Assembly (NCBI RefSeq): GCF_900142185.1 | Contig: NZ_FQZZ01000001.1 | Span: 1 to 64,000, forward strand | DNA from: Lutimaribacter pacificus | Lineage (GTDB): Bacteria > Pseudomonadota > Alphaproteobacteria > Rhodobacterales > Rhodobacteraceae | Length of the DNA stretch: 64,000 bases | Reading direction: 5' to 3' | Shown here: piece by piece, positions 18,242 through 26,752 of the stretch | Numbering within the stretch: position 1 is the stretch's first letter | Layout: each line of letters starts with the position of its first letter | The notes under the pieces: generated by a model | Told to the model about the DNA's origin: nothing | Database searches by the model: none | What the model saw: only the letters and a program-made list of their open reading frames with translations | Program-made: the position numbers and the translations under genes

Positions 18242-19147
18242 ATGCGCATGAGCCTTTTCGGCGCGCTGTTCGCTGCCGCATTCGCCGGACCCGTGCAGGC
18301 GCAGGACGTGACCGTGCAAACCGCGACCGGCCCCGCAGAGGTTGCGGCCAACCCCGAAACGGTTGCCGTGTTCGATATCGCTGCTCTCGACACGCTGAAC
18401 GCGATGGGCGTGCCGGTCGCCGGCGTTCCCTCTCCGGTCTATCTCGAGGCGCTGGAGGACCTCGCCGCCACCGCACAGACCGTCGGCACGCTGTTCGAGC
18501 CCGATTTCGAGGAGCTGGCGGTGATGCGGCCGGATCTGATCGTCGTGGGCAACAGATCCTCGGTGCAGACCGGGGCGCTGGAACGGATCGCGCCGGTGAT
18601 CGACATGACGATAGGGGGCGAGAACCTTGTCGAGCAGGCGCGCGCGCGTATCCGCGCCTACGGGGCCATCTTTTCGGCCGGGGACAAGGCCGAGGCGCTG
18701 ATCGGCACGATCGACGCCCGGCTCGACGACGCCCGGTCCGCCGTTGCGGGAAAAGGCAATGCGCTGATCCTGCTGGCCAGTGGCGGCAAGATTTCCGCCT
18801 ATGGCGCGGGCAGCAGGTTCGGCTGGCTGCATACCGATCTCGGCCTGCCCGAGGCGGTCGGGGGCCTTGAGGCGGAAAACCACGGTCAGTCCGTTTCGTT
18901 CGAATTCGTGGCCGATGCCGATCCCGACTGGCTGCTGGTCATCGACAGGGGCGCCGCCGTCGGCGCCGAGGGCGAGGCCGCCGCCGCCACGCTGGACAAC
19001 CCGCTGATTGCCCGGACGACTGCCGCGCGCAAGGGGCAGATCGTCTATCTGGACGCGGTGCCGCTCTATATCGCGGGCGGTGGCGCGGGATCGCTGATGC
19101 ACACGCTGGACGAGGTCGTGGCAGCCTTCGGCGACGCAGAAGGCTAG
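18242..19147 (+). CDS. Siderophore ABC importer, periplasmic binding protein (FatB/CeuE type)
   Basis: A 301-residue class III (helical-hinge) binding protein. Residues 1-20 are a Sec signal ending VQAQ. The mature part has the FatB/CeuE/VctP pattern VAVFDIAALDTLNAMGVPVAGVP and PDLIVVGNRSS. AAGGAG lies eight bases ahead of the chosen ATG, and a longer start adds 15 unconserved residues. Known relatives bind anguibactin, enterobactin breakdown products, petrobactin or vibriobactin. It is first in a four-gene operon and hands the ferric chelate to the two permeases. Confidence 0.9.
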   Translation: MRMSLFGALFAAAFAGPVQAQDVTVQTATGPAEVAANPETVAVFDIAALDTLNAMGVPVAGVPSPVYLEALEDLAATAQTVGTLFEPDFEELAVMRPDLIVVGNRSSVQTGALERIAPVIDMTIGGENLVEQARARIRAYGAIFSAGDKAEALIGTIDARLDDARSAVAGKGNALILLASGGKISAYGAGSRFGWLHTDLGLPEAVGGLEAENHGQSVSFEFVADADPDWLLVIDRGAAVGAEGEAAAATLDNPLIARTTAARKGQIVYLDAVPLYIAGGGAGSLMHTLDEVVAAFGDAEG

Positions 19148-19151
19148 CGTC

Positions 19152-20084
19152 TTGGCGCGCGTGGTCTTTGCCGCGGTGCTGGCCGGGCTGATCCTTGTCA
19201 GCCTTGGTCTGGGCGCGGCCTCGCTTGCCGAGGACGGTGCGTGGCTGCTGATGGTCAGCCGCTTCCCGCGCACCGCCGCGGCGCTTCTGGCCGGGGCCGG
19301 GCTGGCGCTGGCCGGTGTGGTGGTGCAGCAGGCGGTGCAGAACCGCCTTGTCGAGCCGTCGCTGACCGGAACGCCCGAGGCCGCGATGCTGGGTATGCTG
19401 GCGGTGACGCTGATCGCCCCGGGCTTGTCCGTGGCGGGCAAGATGCTGGTCGCGGCGGCCAGCGCGCTGGCCGGGATGGCCGGTTTCCTTGCGCTTGCCG
19501 AACGTGTGCCCCGGCAGGACCCGATGCTTCTGCCCATCGTCGGCCTGATCTACGGCGCCATTCTCGGTGCCGTTGCCACCTGGGCGGCCTGGTACACGGA
19601 TCTGATGCAGTATCTCGGGATCTGGCGGCTGGGTGAGTTCTCGGGCGTGATGCAGGGCCGGTACGAATGGCTTTGGGTCGTGGCCGGGCTGGCCGTGCTG
19701 CTTTATGCCGTTGCCGACCGGATCACGATCCTCGGGCTGGGCGAGGCGCAGGCGCGGTCGCTCGGTCTCGATTTCAGGCAGACGCGTGGGCTGGGGCTGG
19801 TGATCGTGTCCGTCCTGACGGCGCTGGTCCTGGTCACGGTGGGGGCATTCCCCTTCGTCGGGCTGGTCGCGCCCAACCTGGTGTCGCGGTGGCGCGGCGA
19901 CAACCTGCGCGCCAACCTGCCGCTGATCGCAGGGCTGGGCGGAACGCTGGTGCTGGCCGCGGACGTGATCGGGCGGCTGGTCGGCCATCCGTTCGAGATC
20001 CCCGCCGCCACGGTGTTCGCCGTCTTTGGCGCCGGCGTGTTTCTCTGGCTGCTCCATGCCGCCCCCGGACGATCCCATGGCTGA
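19152..20084 (+). CDS. Siderophore ABC importer, FecCD-family permease 1 (FatD type)
   Basis: A 310-residue inner-membrane permease of the BtuC/FecCD family with eight to ten helices. It carries the family segments VVVQQAVQNRLVEPSLTGTPEAA near residue 60 and VTVGAFPFVGLVAPNLVSRWR near 235. It begins at a TTG four bases after the binding-protein stop, giving tight coupling. With the next gene it forms the heterodimeric channel of a FatDC/CeuBC-type importer. Confidence 0.9.
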   Translation: MARVVFAAVLAGLILVSLGLGAASLAEDGAWLLMVSRFPRTAAALLAGAGLALAGVVVQQAVQNRLVEPSLTGTPEAAMLGMLAVTLIAPGLSVAGKMLVAAASALAGMAGFLALAERVPRQDPMLLPIVGLIYGAILGAVATWAAWYTDLMQYLGIWRLGEFSGVMQGRYEWLWVVAGLAVLLYAVADRITILGLGEAQARSLGLDFRQTRGLGLVIVSVLTALVLVTVGAFPFVGLVAPNLVSRWRGDNLRANLPLIAGLGGTLVLAADVIGRLVGHPFEIPAATVFAVFGAGVFLWLLHAAPGRSHG

Positions 20085-21021
20085 GCGGCGGCTGGTCCTG
20101 CTTGCACTGGCGCTTTTGATAGTCAGCGCCGGTTTCATGGCGTGGAAACTGCGCGCGCCCTTCGGTTTCATCCTTGAGTTGCGCGGTATCAAGCTTGCGG
20201 CGCTGATCTGCGTCGGCGCGGCGACCGGTGCGGCGACGGTGCTGTTCCAGACCGTTGCGATGAACCGGCTGCTGACGCCGGGGATCGTCGGGTTCGACGC
20301 GTTGTTTGTGCTGTTCCAGACCCTGTTGGTGGCCACCATCGGCGGCAGTGGCGTGGCGCGTATTCCCGGCGTCGTTCAATTCGCGGTCGAGGCGTCGATG
20401 CTCATGGTCGCGGCGGCGGGGTTGTTCGGCGTGCTGCTCAGACGCGACGCGGCCGACGTGACGCGGATGATCCTGACGGGGGTGATCCTCGGGGTGTTGT
20501 TGCGGGGGCTGGCCGAGATGGTCCAGCGCCTGCTGGACCCGTCGGAATTCACCGTGGTGCAACAGGCGATGTTCGCCTCGTTCGGGGCGGTCGATCCGGG
20601 GCAGCTCGGTGCCTCGTTCGTGGTCCTGGCCTGCGTGCTGGCCCTGTCGTGGCGGATGGCCCCGGCGCTGGATGTTGCCGCCCTCGGGCGTGGCACGGCG
20701 CGGGGGCTTGGGCTGGATCACGACCGGGTTGTCATCGCAGCCATGCTGATGGTCGCCGCGCTGGTGTCGGTCTCGACCGCGCTGGTCGGCCCGGTCACCT
20801 TTCTGGGGCTGCTGGCGGCCAGCCTCGCCCGGCAGCTTGTCGATACGCATCGCCATGCGGTGCTGATCCCGGCCGCGGCCGGGATAGGCGCGACGATCCT
20901 GGTCGCCGGGCAGTTCGTCTTTGAGCGCCTTTTTTCGAGCCAGTCGGCGCTTGCCGTGGTGGTGGAGTTCTTCGGGGGCCTGCTTTTTCTCGCCCTCGTC
21001 CTGGGAAAGGCACGCGCATGA
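20077..21021 (+). CDS. Siderophore ABC importer, FecCD-family permease 2 (FatC type)
   Basis: A 314-residue second FecCD-type permease. It has VLFQTVAMNRLLTPGIVGFDALF near residue 60 and the gate segment SVSTALVGPVTFLGLLAASLARQL near 240. The chosen ATG overlaps the previous stop by eight bases; an earlier in-frame ATG would add seven proline- and acid-rich residues. It overlaps the ATPase gene by four bases. Confidence 0.9.
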   Translation: MAERRLVLLALALLIVSAGFMAWKLRAPFGFILELRGIKLAALICVGAATGAATVLFQTVAMNRLLTPGIVGFDALFVLFQTLLVATIGGSGVARIPGVVQFAVEASMLMVAAAGLFGVLLRRDAADVTRMILTGVILGVLLRGLAEMVQRLLDPSEFTVVQQAMFASFGAVDPGQLGASFVVLACVLALSWRMAPALDVAALGRGTARGLGLDHDRVVIAAMLMVAALVSVSTALVGPVTFLGLLAASLARQLVDTHRHAVLIPAAAGIGATILVAGQFVFERLFSSQSALAVVVEFFGGLLFLALVLGKARA

Positions 21022-21773
21022 TCGAGGTTCGGTCCCTTACCTATCGCGTCGGCGATGCCGATATCCTGAAAGGCGTCGACCTTGAGCTGCCGGAGGGCGG
21101 GATCACCGCGCTGATCGGCCCGAACGGCGCGGGCAAATCCACGCTTTTGCATAGTATCGCGGGGCTGAACCGACCGGCGGCGGGCACCGTGCGCATCGGC
21201 ACGCTCGATCCGTTTGCCGCGTCAGGTCCGGCGCGTGCCCGTACCGTCGCGTTGCTGCAGCAGACGCCCGTGGCGGTCAGCCGCCTGCGGGTGAGAGAGC
21301 TTGTCGCATTCGGGCGCTGGCCGCATCACAGGGGCCGGGTGACATCGCGGGACGAGGATATCGTTGACGAGGCACTGGCCGCCTTCGCGCTGACCGACCT
21401 TGCCGGGCGGCAGGTCGAAACCCTGTCGGGCGGGCAGCGCCAGCGCGCCTTCATTGCGATGACCTGGGCACAGGACACGCCCTGGATGCTGCTGGACGAG
21501 CCGCTGAACGCGCTCGACCCGCGCCATGCGCGCGACCTGATGGCGCGGTTGCACCGGCTGTCCCGGGAAACGGGGCGCAGCGTGGTGATCGTGCTGCACG
21601 ATATCAACGCCGCTGCCGGATGGTCGGACCGGATCGTGGCCATGAAGGACGGCCGTGTCTTTGCCCATGACACGAGCACCGCGCTTCTCAGGCCCGATAC
21701 GCTGGCGGCGGTGTTCGACACGCCGTTCGACGTGCTGGAGCACAAAGGCCGGCCGGTTGTCGTGGCGCGTTAA
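21018..21773 (+). CDS. Siderophore ABC importer, ATPase (FepC/FatE type)
   Basis: A 251-residue ATPase with Walker A GPNGAGKST near residue 35, signature LSGGQRQRAFIAM, Walker B WMLLDEPLNALD and switch histidine in VIVLHDINAA. It energises import by the two permeases upstream. Its stop overlaps that of the convergent tonB gene by four bases, so the two operons meet without a gap or a visible terminator. Confidence 0.92.
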   Translation: MIEVRSLTYRVGDADILKGVDLELPEGGITALIGPNGAGKSTLLHSIAGLNRPAAGTVRIGTLDPFAASGPARARTVALLQQTPVAVSRLRVRELVAFGRWPHHRGRVTSRDEDIVDEALAAFALTDLAGRQVETLSGGQRQRAFIAMTWAQDTPWMLLDEPLNALDPRHARDLMARLHRLSRETGRSVVIVLHDINAAAGWSDRIVAMKDGRVFAHDTSTALLRPDTLAAVFDTPFDVLEHKGRPVVVAR

Positions 21774-22702
21774 CGCCCCTTGATCTGGATCGAAAAGCTG
21801 CGTTGCGCGCCTTGCGGCGGCTGCGGAAACGGCGCGGCGCCCCGCACCAGTTGCAGCGCCGCGCGGTCCAGCTCGGCCGAGCCCGAACTCCGCGCCAGCG
21901 AGACCGAAGACAAACCCCCGTTACCGCTTATCGAAAAGGCGACCACGGCCGCGCCGCGCGCCCGCACCCGCGGCTTGCCGGCGCGTGACAGCTTGCGCAT
22001 CACGATGCCCGGGTAATTGCTGACCGCCGCGTTGCCGGCTGCCTGCTGGCGGCCGCTGTTGCCGCTCTGGCGCGCGGTGGCGTCGGATTTTCCGGTCGCC
22101 TCGCCGGCGCGGGTGTCGCGCGCGCCGCCGGTCGGGGCCGGTTTCGGATCGCGCACGGGTTTCGGCGCCGGTTGCGCCTTGGCCACGGGTTTCGGTTTCG
22201 GGGCGCGATCGGGGTCGCGCAGTTGCGGACGCACAGAGCGGGAAACGGCCGCGCTGTCGGGCGCCTCTCCGGTCAACCGCTCGGGCCGGTCCTCGGTGGC
22301 GGGTTCGACGGGCTCCGGCTGAACCGGTTGCAGCGCGGCTATCCGGTCGGGGGCATCCGCAATCTCGGGCATGACCGGCAATGCCTTGTTTGCCGGTTGC
22401 ACCTCTGCCCTGGTTGCATCCTCCTGTGGTGTCGGTTCCGGTTTCAGCGGCGTTGCGTGCTCGGGCCGGTCCTGCGGTGCCGGTTCGGCGTTGGAAACCG
22501 GCGTGGCCGTATCGGGCTGCTCGGCCGTCAGCGTGCCTGCGGACATATCCGCGAAATCGTTGCCCAGGCGGACCTCCGACGCGCCGGATGCGCCCTCGAT
22601 CAGGGGCGTGTCCTGTGTGACAAACGTCACAGCCAATGCCGCATGAGCCGTGACCGCGACGATCAGCGCGGCCGCCTTTGCCAGCCGGGACGAGGCGGTC
22701 AT
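21770..22702 (-). CDS. tonB: TonB-family energy transducer
   Basis: A 310-residue TonB. It has an N-terminal membrane anchor (about residues 7-28), then a long periplasmic linker rich in Pro, Lys, Arg and Glu (EPTPQ, KPKPVAKAQPAPKPV) that spans the periplasm. The C-terminal domain (about 225-310) contains YPGIVMRKLSRAGKPRV, VVAFSISGNGGLSSVSLARSSGSAELDRAAL, cut here into recognisable TonB_C pieces. It transmits ExbBD-derived force to the receptor upstream. It is the last gene of the exb operon, with a four-base overlap to the preceding exbD. Confidence 0.9.
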   Translation of the reverse strand: MTASSRLAKAAALIVAVTAHAALAVTFVTQDTPLIEGASGASEVRLGNDFADMSAGTLTAEQPDTATPVSNAEPAPQDRPEHATPLKPEPTPQEDATRAEVQPANKALPVMPEIADAPDRIAALQPVQPEPVEPATEDRPERLTGEAPDSAAVSRSVRPQLRDPDRAPKPKPVAKAQPAPKPVRDPKPAPTGGARDTRAGEATGKSDATARQSGNSGRQQAAGNAAVSNYPGIVMRKLSRAGKPRVRARGAAVVAFSISGNGGLSSVSLARSSGSAELDRAALQLVRGAAPFPQPPQGAQRSFSIQIKGR

Positions 22703-23085
22703 TCCAGCCCCCTTTCCGTGACGATCGCCACGCTTTCGGCCCCTGCGGCGCGCAGGGCGTTGCCAATGCTGACAAGCGTTCCGGCCGGCAGGTCGCGGTC
22801 GGGCACGATCCGAATCCTGCCGCGCGCGTCCTCCGGCAGGGCGTCGACGAATGCGGCCGGGCTAAGGACCGCAACGCCGCCCCGGGTCATCCGGCCATCG
22901 GAATGGACCACGAGGGCATCGGCGGGCGCGGTTCCCTCGATATCCGCCGTGCGCACCAGCGCCAGCCCCTTGTCGAGAGGCGGGGCCAGCGTTCCGGCAA
23001 CCAGGAAGAAGATCAGCATCAGGAAGACGATGTTGATCAGGGCGGTCGTGGGTTCACGATCTTTCCGGGCGGCTCTGCGTCTCAT
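22699..23085 (-). CDS. exbD: ExbD-like protein lacking the membrane aspartate
   Basis: A 128-residue ExbD/TolR-family protein with one membrane helix near residues 14-32 and a periplasmic domain. In ordinary ExbD the helix begins with an Asp that carries protons (the LIDV motif). Here the motif is ALINIVFLMLIFF, with Asn at residue 18. The protein therefore probably cannot move protons by itself. It overlaps the intact exbD by four bases and tonB by four, so it is co-translated with both. It may pair with the intact copy in a mixed dimer inside the ExbB ring. Confidence 0.88.
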   Translation of the reverse strand: MRRRAARKDREPTTALINIVFLMLIFFLVAGTLAPPLDKGLALVRTADIEGTAPADALVVHSDGRMTRGGVAVLSPAAFVDALPEDARGRIRIVPDRDLPAGTLVSIGNALRAAGAESVAIVTERGLE

Positions 23086-23462
23086 GTCGCCTCCAACACC
23101 GTGACGCGCAGTTGCGGAAGGCTGCGAAGGGCGCTCAGCAGATCGGTCAGGCGCTGGGCCGTCACGTCGCCCTGCATGGCGATCAGCACGGTCAGCGGCG
23201 CATCCCCGGCGCGATGCGCATCAAGCGCCCCGGCCAGCGCCTCGACGGTGCTTTCTGCCCCGTTCAGGCGCAGCCGGTCCGGCGCCAGCGAGATGAAAAC
23301 CGGGTTCTCGGGCGCGGCGCCCGACCCCGCGCCGCCGGTGGCCAGTTCAATCTCGGCAAAGCGGGTGAAGGTCGAGGACAGCATGAAGAACAGCAGCAGC
23401 AGGAAGATCACGTCGATAAGCGATGTCATCGACAGCCTGCGCCTGCGTTGCTTCCTACGCAT
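23082..23462 (-). CDS. exbD: ExbD, intact copy
   Basis: A 126-residue ExbD with an arginine-rich cytosolic tail (MRRKQRRRR) and a membrane helix starting SLIDVIFLLLLFF. The proton-carrying Asp is at residue 17. The periplasmic domain follows. I start it at the ATG overlapping the exbB end by eight bases; a longer start adds 17 residues translated from within exbB. With ExbB it forms the proton-driven motor for TonB. Confidence 0.9.
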   Translation of the reverse strand: MRRKQRRRRLSMTSLIDVIFLLLLFFMLSSTFTRFAEIELATGGAGSGAAPENPVFISLAPDRLRLNGAESTVEALAGALDAHRAGDAPLTVLIAMQGDVTAQRLTDLLSALRSLPQLRVTVLEAT

Positions 23463-24105
23463 GGGCCGGTTTCGACTCTGCCGTATCCGGCAGGCGACGC
23501 CCCTCGGGCGCAAGGATCGTGTGCAACGCCGTCTGCGCCAGCACGCGTTCGGAATCCATGCGCGCCTCGAACCAGCTCAGCACCAGGGCGGTCGGCATCG
23601 CAACCGCAAGCCCGACCGCCGTGGTCAGCAGCGCCACCCAGATACCGCCCGCAAGGATCGAGGGGTCGACCTGCGCGCCCGCCGCCTGAAGTGCCTGGAA
23701 GGCGGAGATCATGCCGAGAACCGTGCCGAAAAGGCCCAGCAGCGGCGCCAGTTGCGCGACCGAGTCCAGCAGGCGAAAACCGCTTTCCAGCCGGGCAAAG
23801 CGCATTTCGGCCTCGGCTTCGAGGCGCGCGGCATCCGTCTGGCCGTCAATGGCCATGCTGACGACGGGGCGCAGGTAGCTGCCCGAACGGTCCAGATGCG
23901 CGCGCGCGCCGGTGCGGTCACCGGCGTCCCAGGCCATGACGGCCTTTTGCAGCGCCTTGTGCCGGCCGACGCCGGCAACGGTGAACTGCCAGAGCTTGTA
24001 AAGCACCACCGCCAGCACGAGGACGGACAGCGAAACCAGCACCAGCACGACCGGACCGCCCAGATCGGCGATGCGCAGGATGGAGTCACGGAGCATGGTA
24101 ATCAT
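23455..24105 (-). CDS. exbB: ExbB, MotA/TolQ/ExbB proton channel
   Basis: A 216-residue three-helix channel protein. It has one N-terminal helix (about 17-40), a cytosolic loop, and two C-terminal helices in the conserved segment LDSVAQLAPLLGLFGTVLGM and the stretch WVALLTTAVGLAVAMPTAL. These line the proton path around the ExbD helices. Its start overlaps the preceding small secreted-protein gene by four bases (ATGA). Confidence 0.92.
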   Translation of the reverse strand: MITMLRDSILRIADLGGPVVLVLVSLSVLVLAVVLYKLWQFTVAGVGRHKALQKAVMAWDAGDRTGARAHLDRSGSYLRPVVSMAIDGQTDAARLEAEAEMRFARLESGFRLLDSVAQLAPLLGLFGTVLGMISAFQALQAAGAQVDPSILAGGIWVALLTTAVGLAVAMPTALVLSWFEARMDSERVLAQTALHTILAPEGRRLPDTAESKPAHA

Positions 24106-24536
24106 CCCAGCACCTCCACCCCGGTCCGGCTGCGCAGTTCGAGATCCCTGGTGCAGGCGTCGGGCGGCGTGCCTTCCCCGGTGCAGGTCTCGGCCCCGTT
24201 GATCAGCAGGCGGCCAAGCGACGCGCAGGCAAGGCCGGGCACCACGAACTGCCTGACACGCGGCCGGGCGGCGGGCAGGGCGCCGAAATCGAACAATGTC
24301 AGGCGGTCGACACGCCCCTCGGTGTCGAACAGCACGGCCTCGTATACCGCCTGCGAAATATCGCTGTCGTGGCCATTCTGGATGAGAAAGCTTATCCGGC
24401 AGGCGTCGCCCACCGTTTCGACCGCGTTAAGCTCGATCGTGACATGAGCGTCCTGCTCTGTCTCGGCCAATGCAGGGCCCGCGCCCAGGGAACCGGCCAA
24501 CAGGATGGCGATGGCACATCTTTTCAAGACCAGCAC
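24102..24536 (-). CDS. Small secreted protein at head of exb-tonB operon
   Basis: A 144-residue protein with a Sec signal (residues 1 to about 24, ending ALAE) and a compact periplasmic part of about 120 residues with four cysteines (DACRIS, LACASL, TCTGEG, DACTRD), enough for two disulfides. I do not recognise a named family. It starts at GTG with GGAGG six bases upstream. It is translationally coupled to exbB and is the first gene of the operon. A periplasmic partner for the TonB machine is plausible from position. Some alphaproteobacterial exb operons appear to carry a similar short gene, but I cannot confirm homology. Confidence 0.7.
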   Translation of the reverse strand: MLVLKRCAIAILLAGSLGAGPALAETEQDAHVTIELNAVETVGDACRISFLIQNGHDSDISQAVYEAVLFDTEGRVDRLTLFDFGALPAARPRVRQFVVPGLACASLGRLLINGAETCTGEGTPPDACTRDLELRSRTGVEVLG

Positions 24537-24631
24537 TTCCAGCCTCCGTTGTCTCGCATGATCGTCTTGGCTGGGCGTGCCGCCTTGCTGGACGGGGGTG
24601 TGCTATCACCCGGTAGGGGCGGGCGCAATAC

Positions 24632-24644
24632 CTGATAAAATCAG
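24632..24644. promoter_or_regulatory. CTGAT-N3-ATCAG dyad upstream of the exb-tonB operon
   Basis: A perfect 13-base inverted repeat in an AT-rich patch about 100 bases upstream of the first gene of the exb operon, flanked on the coding-strand upstream side by TATAAT-like sequence. A metal-responsive repressor site is plausible, but it does not match the TGA-N9-TCA site at the receptor. Confidence 0.35.
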
Positions 24645-24747
24645 TACAATATTATATGCGTCGTGCGATGCGCCGGGGGAGGGCAGGCCGGGCACCGAAT
24701 CCGGCGCTTCGACCCCATCGGACGGGGTGCCTGGATTGCGCGTTTTG

Positions 24748-26682
24748 CTATCCGTCCTGCCCGCGTTCCCCGACGCTCACCCCTTTCCCCAGGAACACCA
24801 GCCCGGCGACGGTTCCCGCCAGCACGGCGAGGCCGGCCAGTTCCACGGTCCGGTCGGGGATCAGCAAAAGCGCGCCCGCCACGAACAGCGCGGCCCGCGC
24901 CGCGAACCCGATCCGCCCCGCACCGTAGAGATAAGCCTCGAACGCGCAGGAAATCAGAGCCAGCGCAAGGGCGGCGGTTCCGACCGTGGCAATCACCGTC
25001 ATTGCCGGTCCGTTCAGCAGAAGGGCCGGCTGGTACACGAACACGAAGGGCAGAACGAACAGGGTCGCGCCAAGCCGCATCGAGGTAAAGCCGGCCTGCA
25101 TGGCCGATGCGCCCGAAATCTGCGCGGCGGTGATCGCCGCAAGCGCGACCGGCGGCGTGATGTAGGACAGCATTCCCCAATATAGAACGAACAAATGCGA
25201 CCCGATCGGGTCGAGCCCCAGTTCCACGAGCGCCGGAGCCAGAAGCGTTGCCAGGAAGATGTAACAGGCGCTGACGGTCATCCCCATCCCCAGCACGAAG
25301 CTGGTGACCGCACCCAGCACCAGAAGAAGCGGCACGTTCTCGCCGCCATACTGGATCAGCTCGCGCGAGAATGCGCTGCCGACCCCGGTGATGGCCAGCG
25401 CGCCCACCACCATCCCGATGCCGCAAAGCGTTGCGACAAGATGCGCAATGTTGCCCGTCACGTCCTGCAGCAGCGCCATAACCGCGGCCGCCTTCGGCAG
25501 CCTGCGATGCCTCAGAAGCGCCAGAACCAGCATGAGCGCCGTGGCGTAATAGGCCGAGCGTGACGGGCTGAACGCGAACAGAAGCGCCACGAGCCCGCCC
25601 AGCGAGGCCAGGTGATGCCACCCGCCGGTCAGGACACCGGCCAGCGTTTCCTTTTCGGCGTCGGGCTGGCCGGTCAGCCCGTTGCGGGCCGCGTAAAGAT
25701 CCACTTGCAGCAGCAGCGCCACGTAATAGAGCAGCGCGGGAACCAGCGCCGCCACCATGATCGACGTATAGGGAACGTCGAGGAACGACGCCATGATGAA
25801 GGCGACGGCCCCCATGACCGGCGGCATCAGCGTTCCGCCGGTCGAGGCGCAGGCCTCGGCGGCGGCGGCGTAGCGGGGCGGATACCCGGCCTTCTGCATG
25901 GCCGGGATGGTCAGGCGGCCGGTTGTCAGCACGTTCGAGATGACGCTGCCGGACAGCGATCCGAACAGGCCGCTGGACAGGATCGCCACCTTGGCCGCGC
26001 CGCCCCGGCTTCGCCCCATCAGCGCCAGGGAAAGATCCATGAAGAACTGGCCGCCCCCCATGCCGGCCAGGACCGATCCGAAGATGATGAAGCCGACAAG
26101 CGTATCGGCCACAACACGCAACGGAATGCCGATGATGCTTTCCATTCCCATGGCGTGTGCCGCGACAGTCTCGGACAGGCTGAGGGACGGCCCCCACAGG
26201 AAGGCGGGCATGATGTCGGCGAACAGCGGATAGGCGGCGAACAGCGCGCAGATCGCCAGCAGCAGGACACCGGCGGTGCGCCGCACAGCCTCCAGCGAAA
26301 GCAGCACCAGAAGCCCGGCCATCGCCGCCGCGCCCGGCGGTGCGATCACGTCCCAGCCGCTGGTGATGATGGTTTCCGCCTGATAGCTCAGATATCCGCA
26401 GGACAGCAGCGACAGCACCACAAGGGCCAGGTCCGCAGGGCTGACGGGCGGGGCGATCAGGCCGTCGCGGCGTGCCGGGTTGATCAGGAACGCCGCGGCG
26501 AGGAACAGTCCGATGATGACGTAGTAATACCGGTTCGCCAGTAGCGGAAACACCCCGAAGAGCGACAGGTTGAACGTCTGCACGATGATGACGGCCAGAC
26601 CGGCTGCGCCCAGGCAGCTCAGGGCGATACGGACCGTGGGCGTCAGCCGTGCGGCGGGTACATGAGTTTCGGGATCGGCCAT
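24748..26682 (-). CDS. TRAP transporter fused permease (4TM/12TM), TAXI type
   Basis: A 644-residue fused DctQ-DctM protein with about 16-18 hydrophobic segments. The large DctM part contains the family wording GGGQFFMDLSLALMG, SGLFGSLSGSVISNVLTTG and GTLMPPVMGAVAFIMA. I start it at the ATG with AAGG six bases upstream; the longer open frame is antisense-like read-through into the binding-protein gene. It imports a carboxylate by Na+ or H+ gradient together with the TAXI binding protein just upstream, and is last in the operon with the CoA-transferase and acyl-CoA dehydrogenase. Confidence 0.9.
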   Translation of the reverse strand: MADPETHVPAARLTPTVRIALSCLGAAGLAVIIVQTFNLSLFGVFPLLANRYYYVIIGLFLAAAFLINPARRDGLIAPPVSPADLALVVLSLLSCGYLSYQAETIITSGWDVIAPPGAAAMAGLLVLLSLEAVRRTAGVLLLAICALFAAYPLFADIMPAFLWGPSLSLSETVAAHAMGMESIIGIPLRVVADTLVGFIIFGSVLAGMGGGQFFMDLSLALMGRSRGGAAKVAILSSGLFGSLSGSVISNVLTTGRLTIPAMQKAGYPPRYAAAAEACASTGGTLMPPVMGAVAFIMASFLDVPYTSIMVAALVPALLYYVALLLQVDLYAARNGLTGQPDAEKETLAGVLTGGWHHLASLGGLVALLFAFSPSRSAYYATALMLVLALLRHRRLPKAAAVMALLQDVTGNIAHLVATLCGIGMVVGALAITGVGSAFSRELIQYGGENVPLLLVLGAVTSFVLGMGMTVSACYIFLATLLAPALVELGLDPIGSHLFVLYWGMLSYITPPVALAAITAAQISGASAMQAGFTSMRLGATLFVLPFVFVYQPALLLNGPAMTVIATVGTAALALALISCAFEAYLYGAGRIGFAARAALFVAGALLLIPDRTVELAGLAVLAGTVAGLVFLGKGVSVGERGQDG

Positions 26683-26752
26683 GTCATGCCTTCGCAAGGG
26701 TAAAGGGAAAAGGCCCCATGCCGGACTCTGCCGGCATGGGGGCGAACCTGCC

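Noticed and set aside
24712-24728. ACCCC-N7-GGGGT hairpin after the first TRAP permease stop
   Set aside because: Stem of five bases and no T-run; too weak to call a terminator for the operon.
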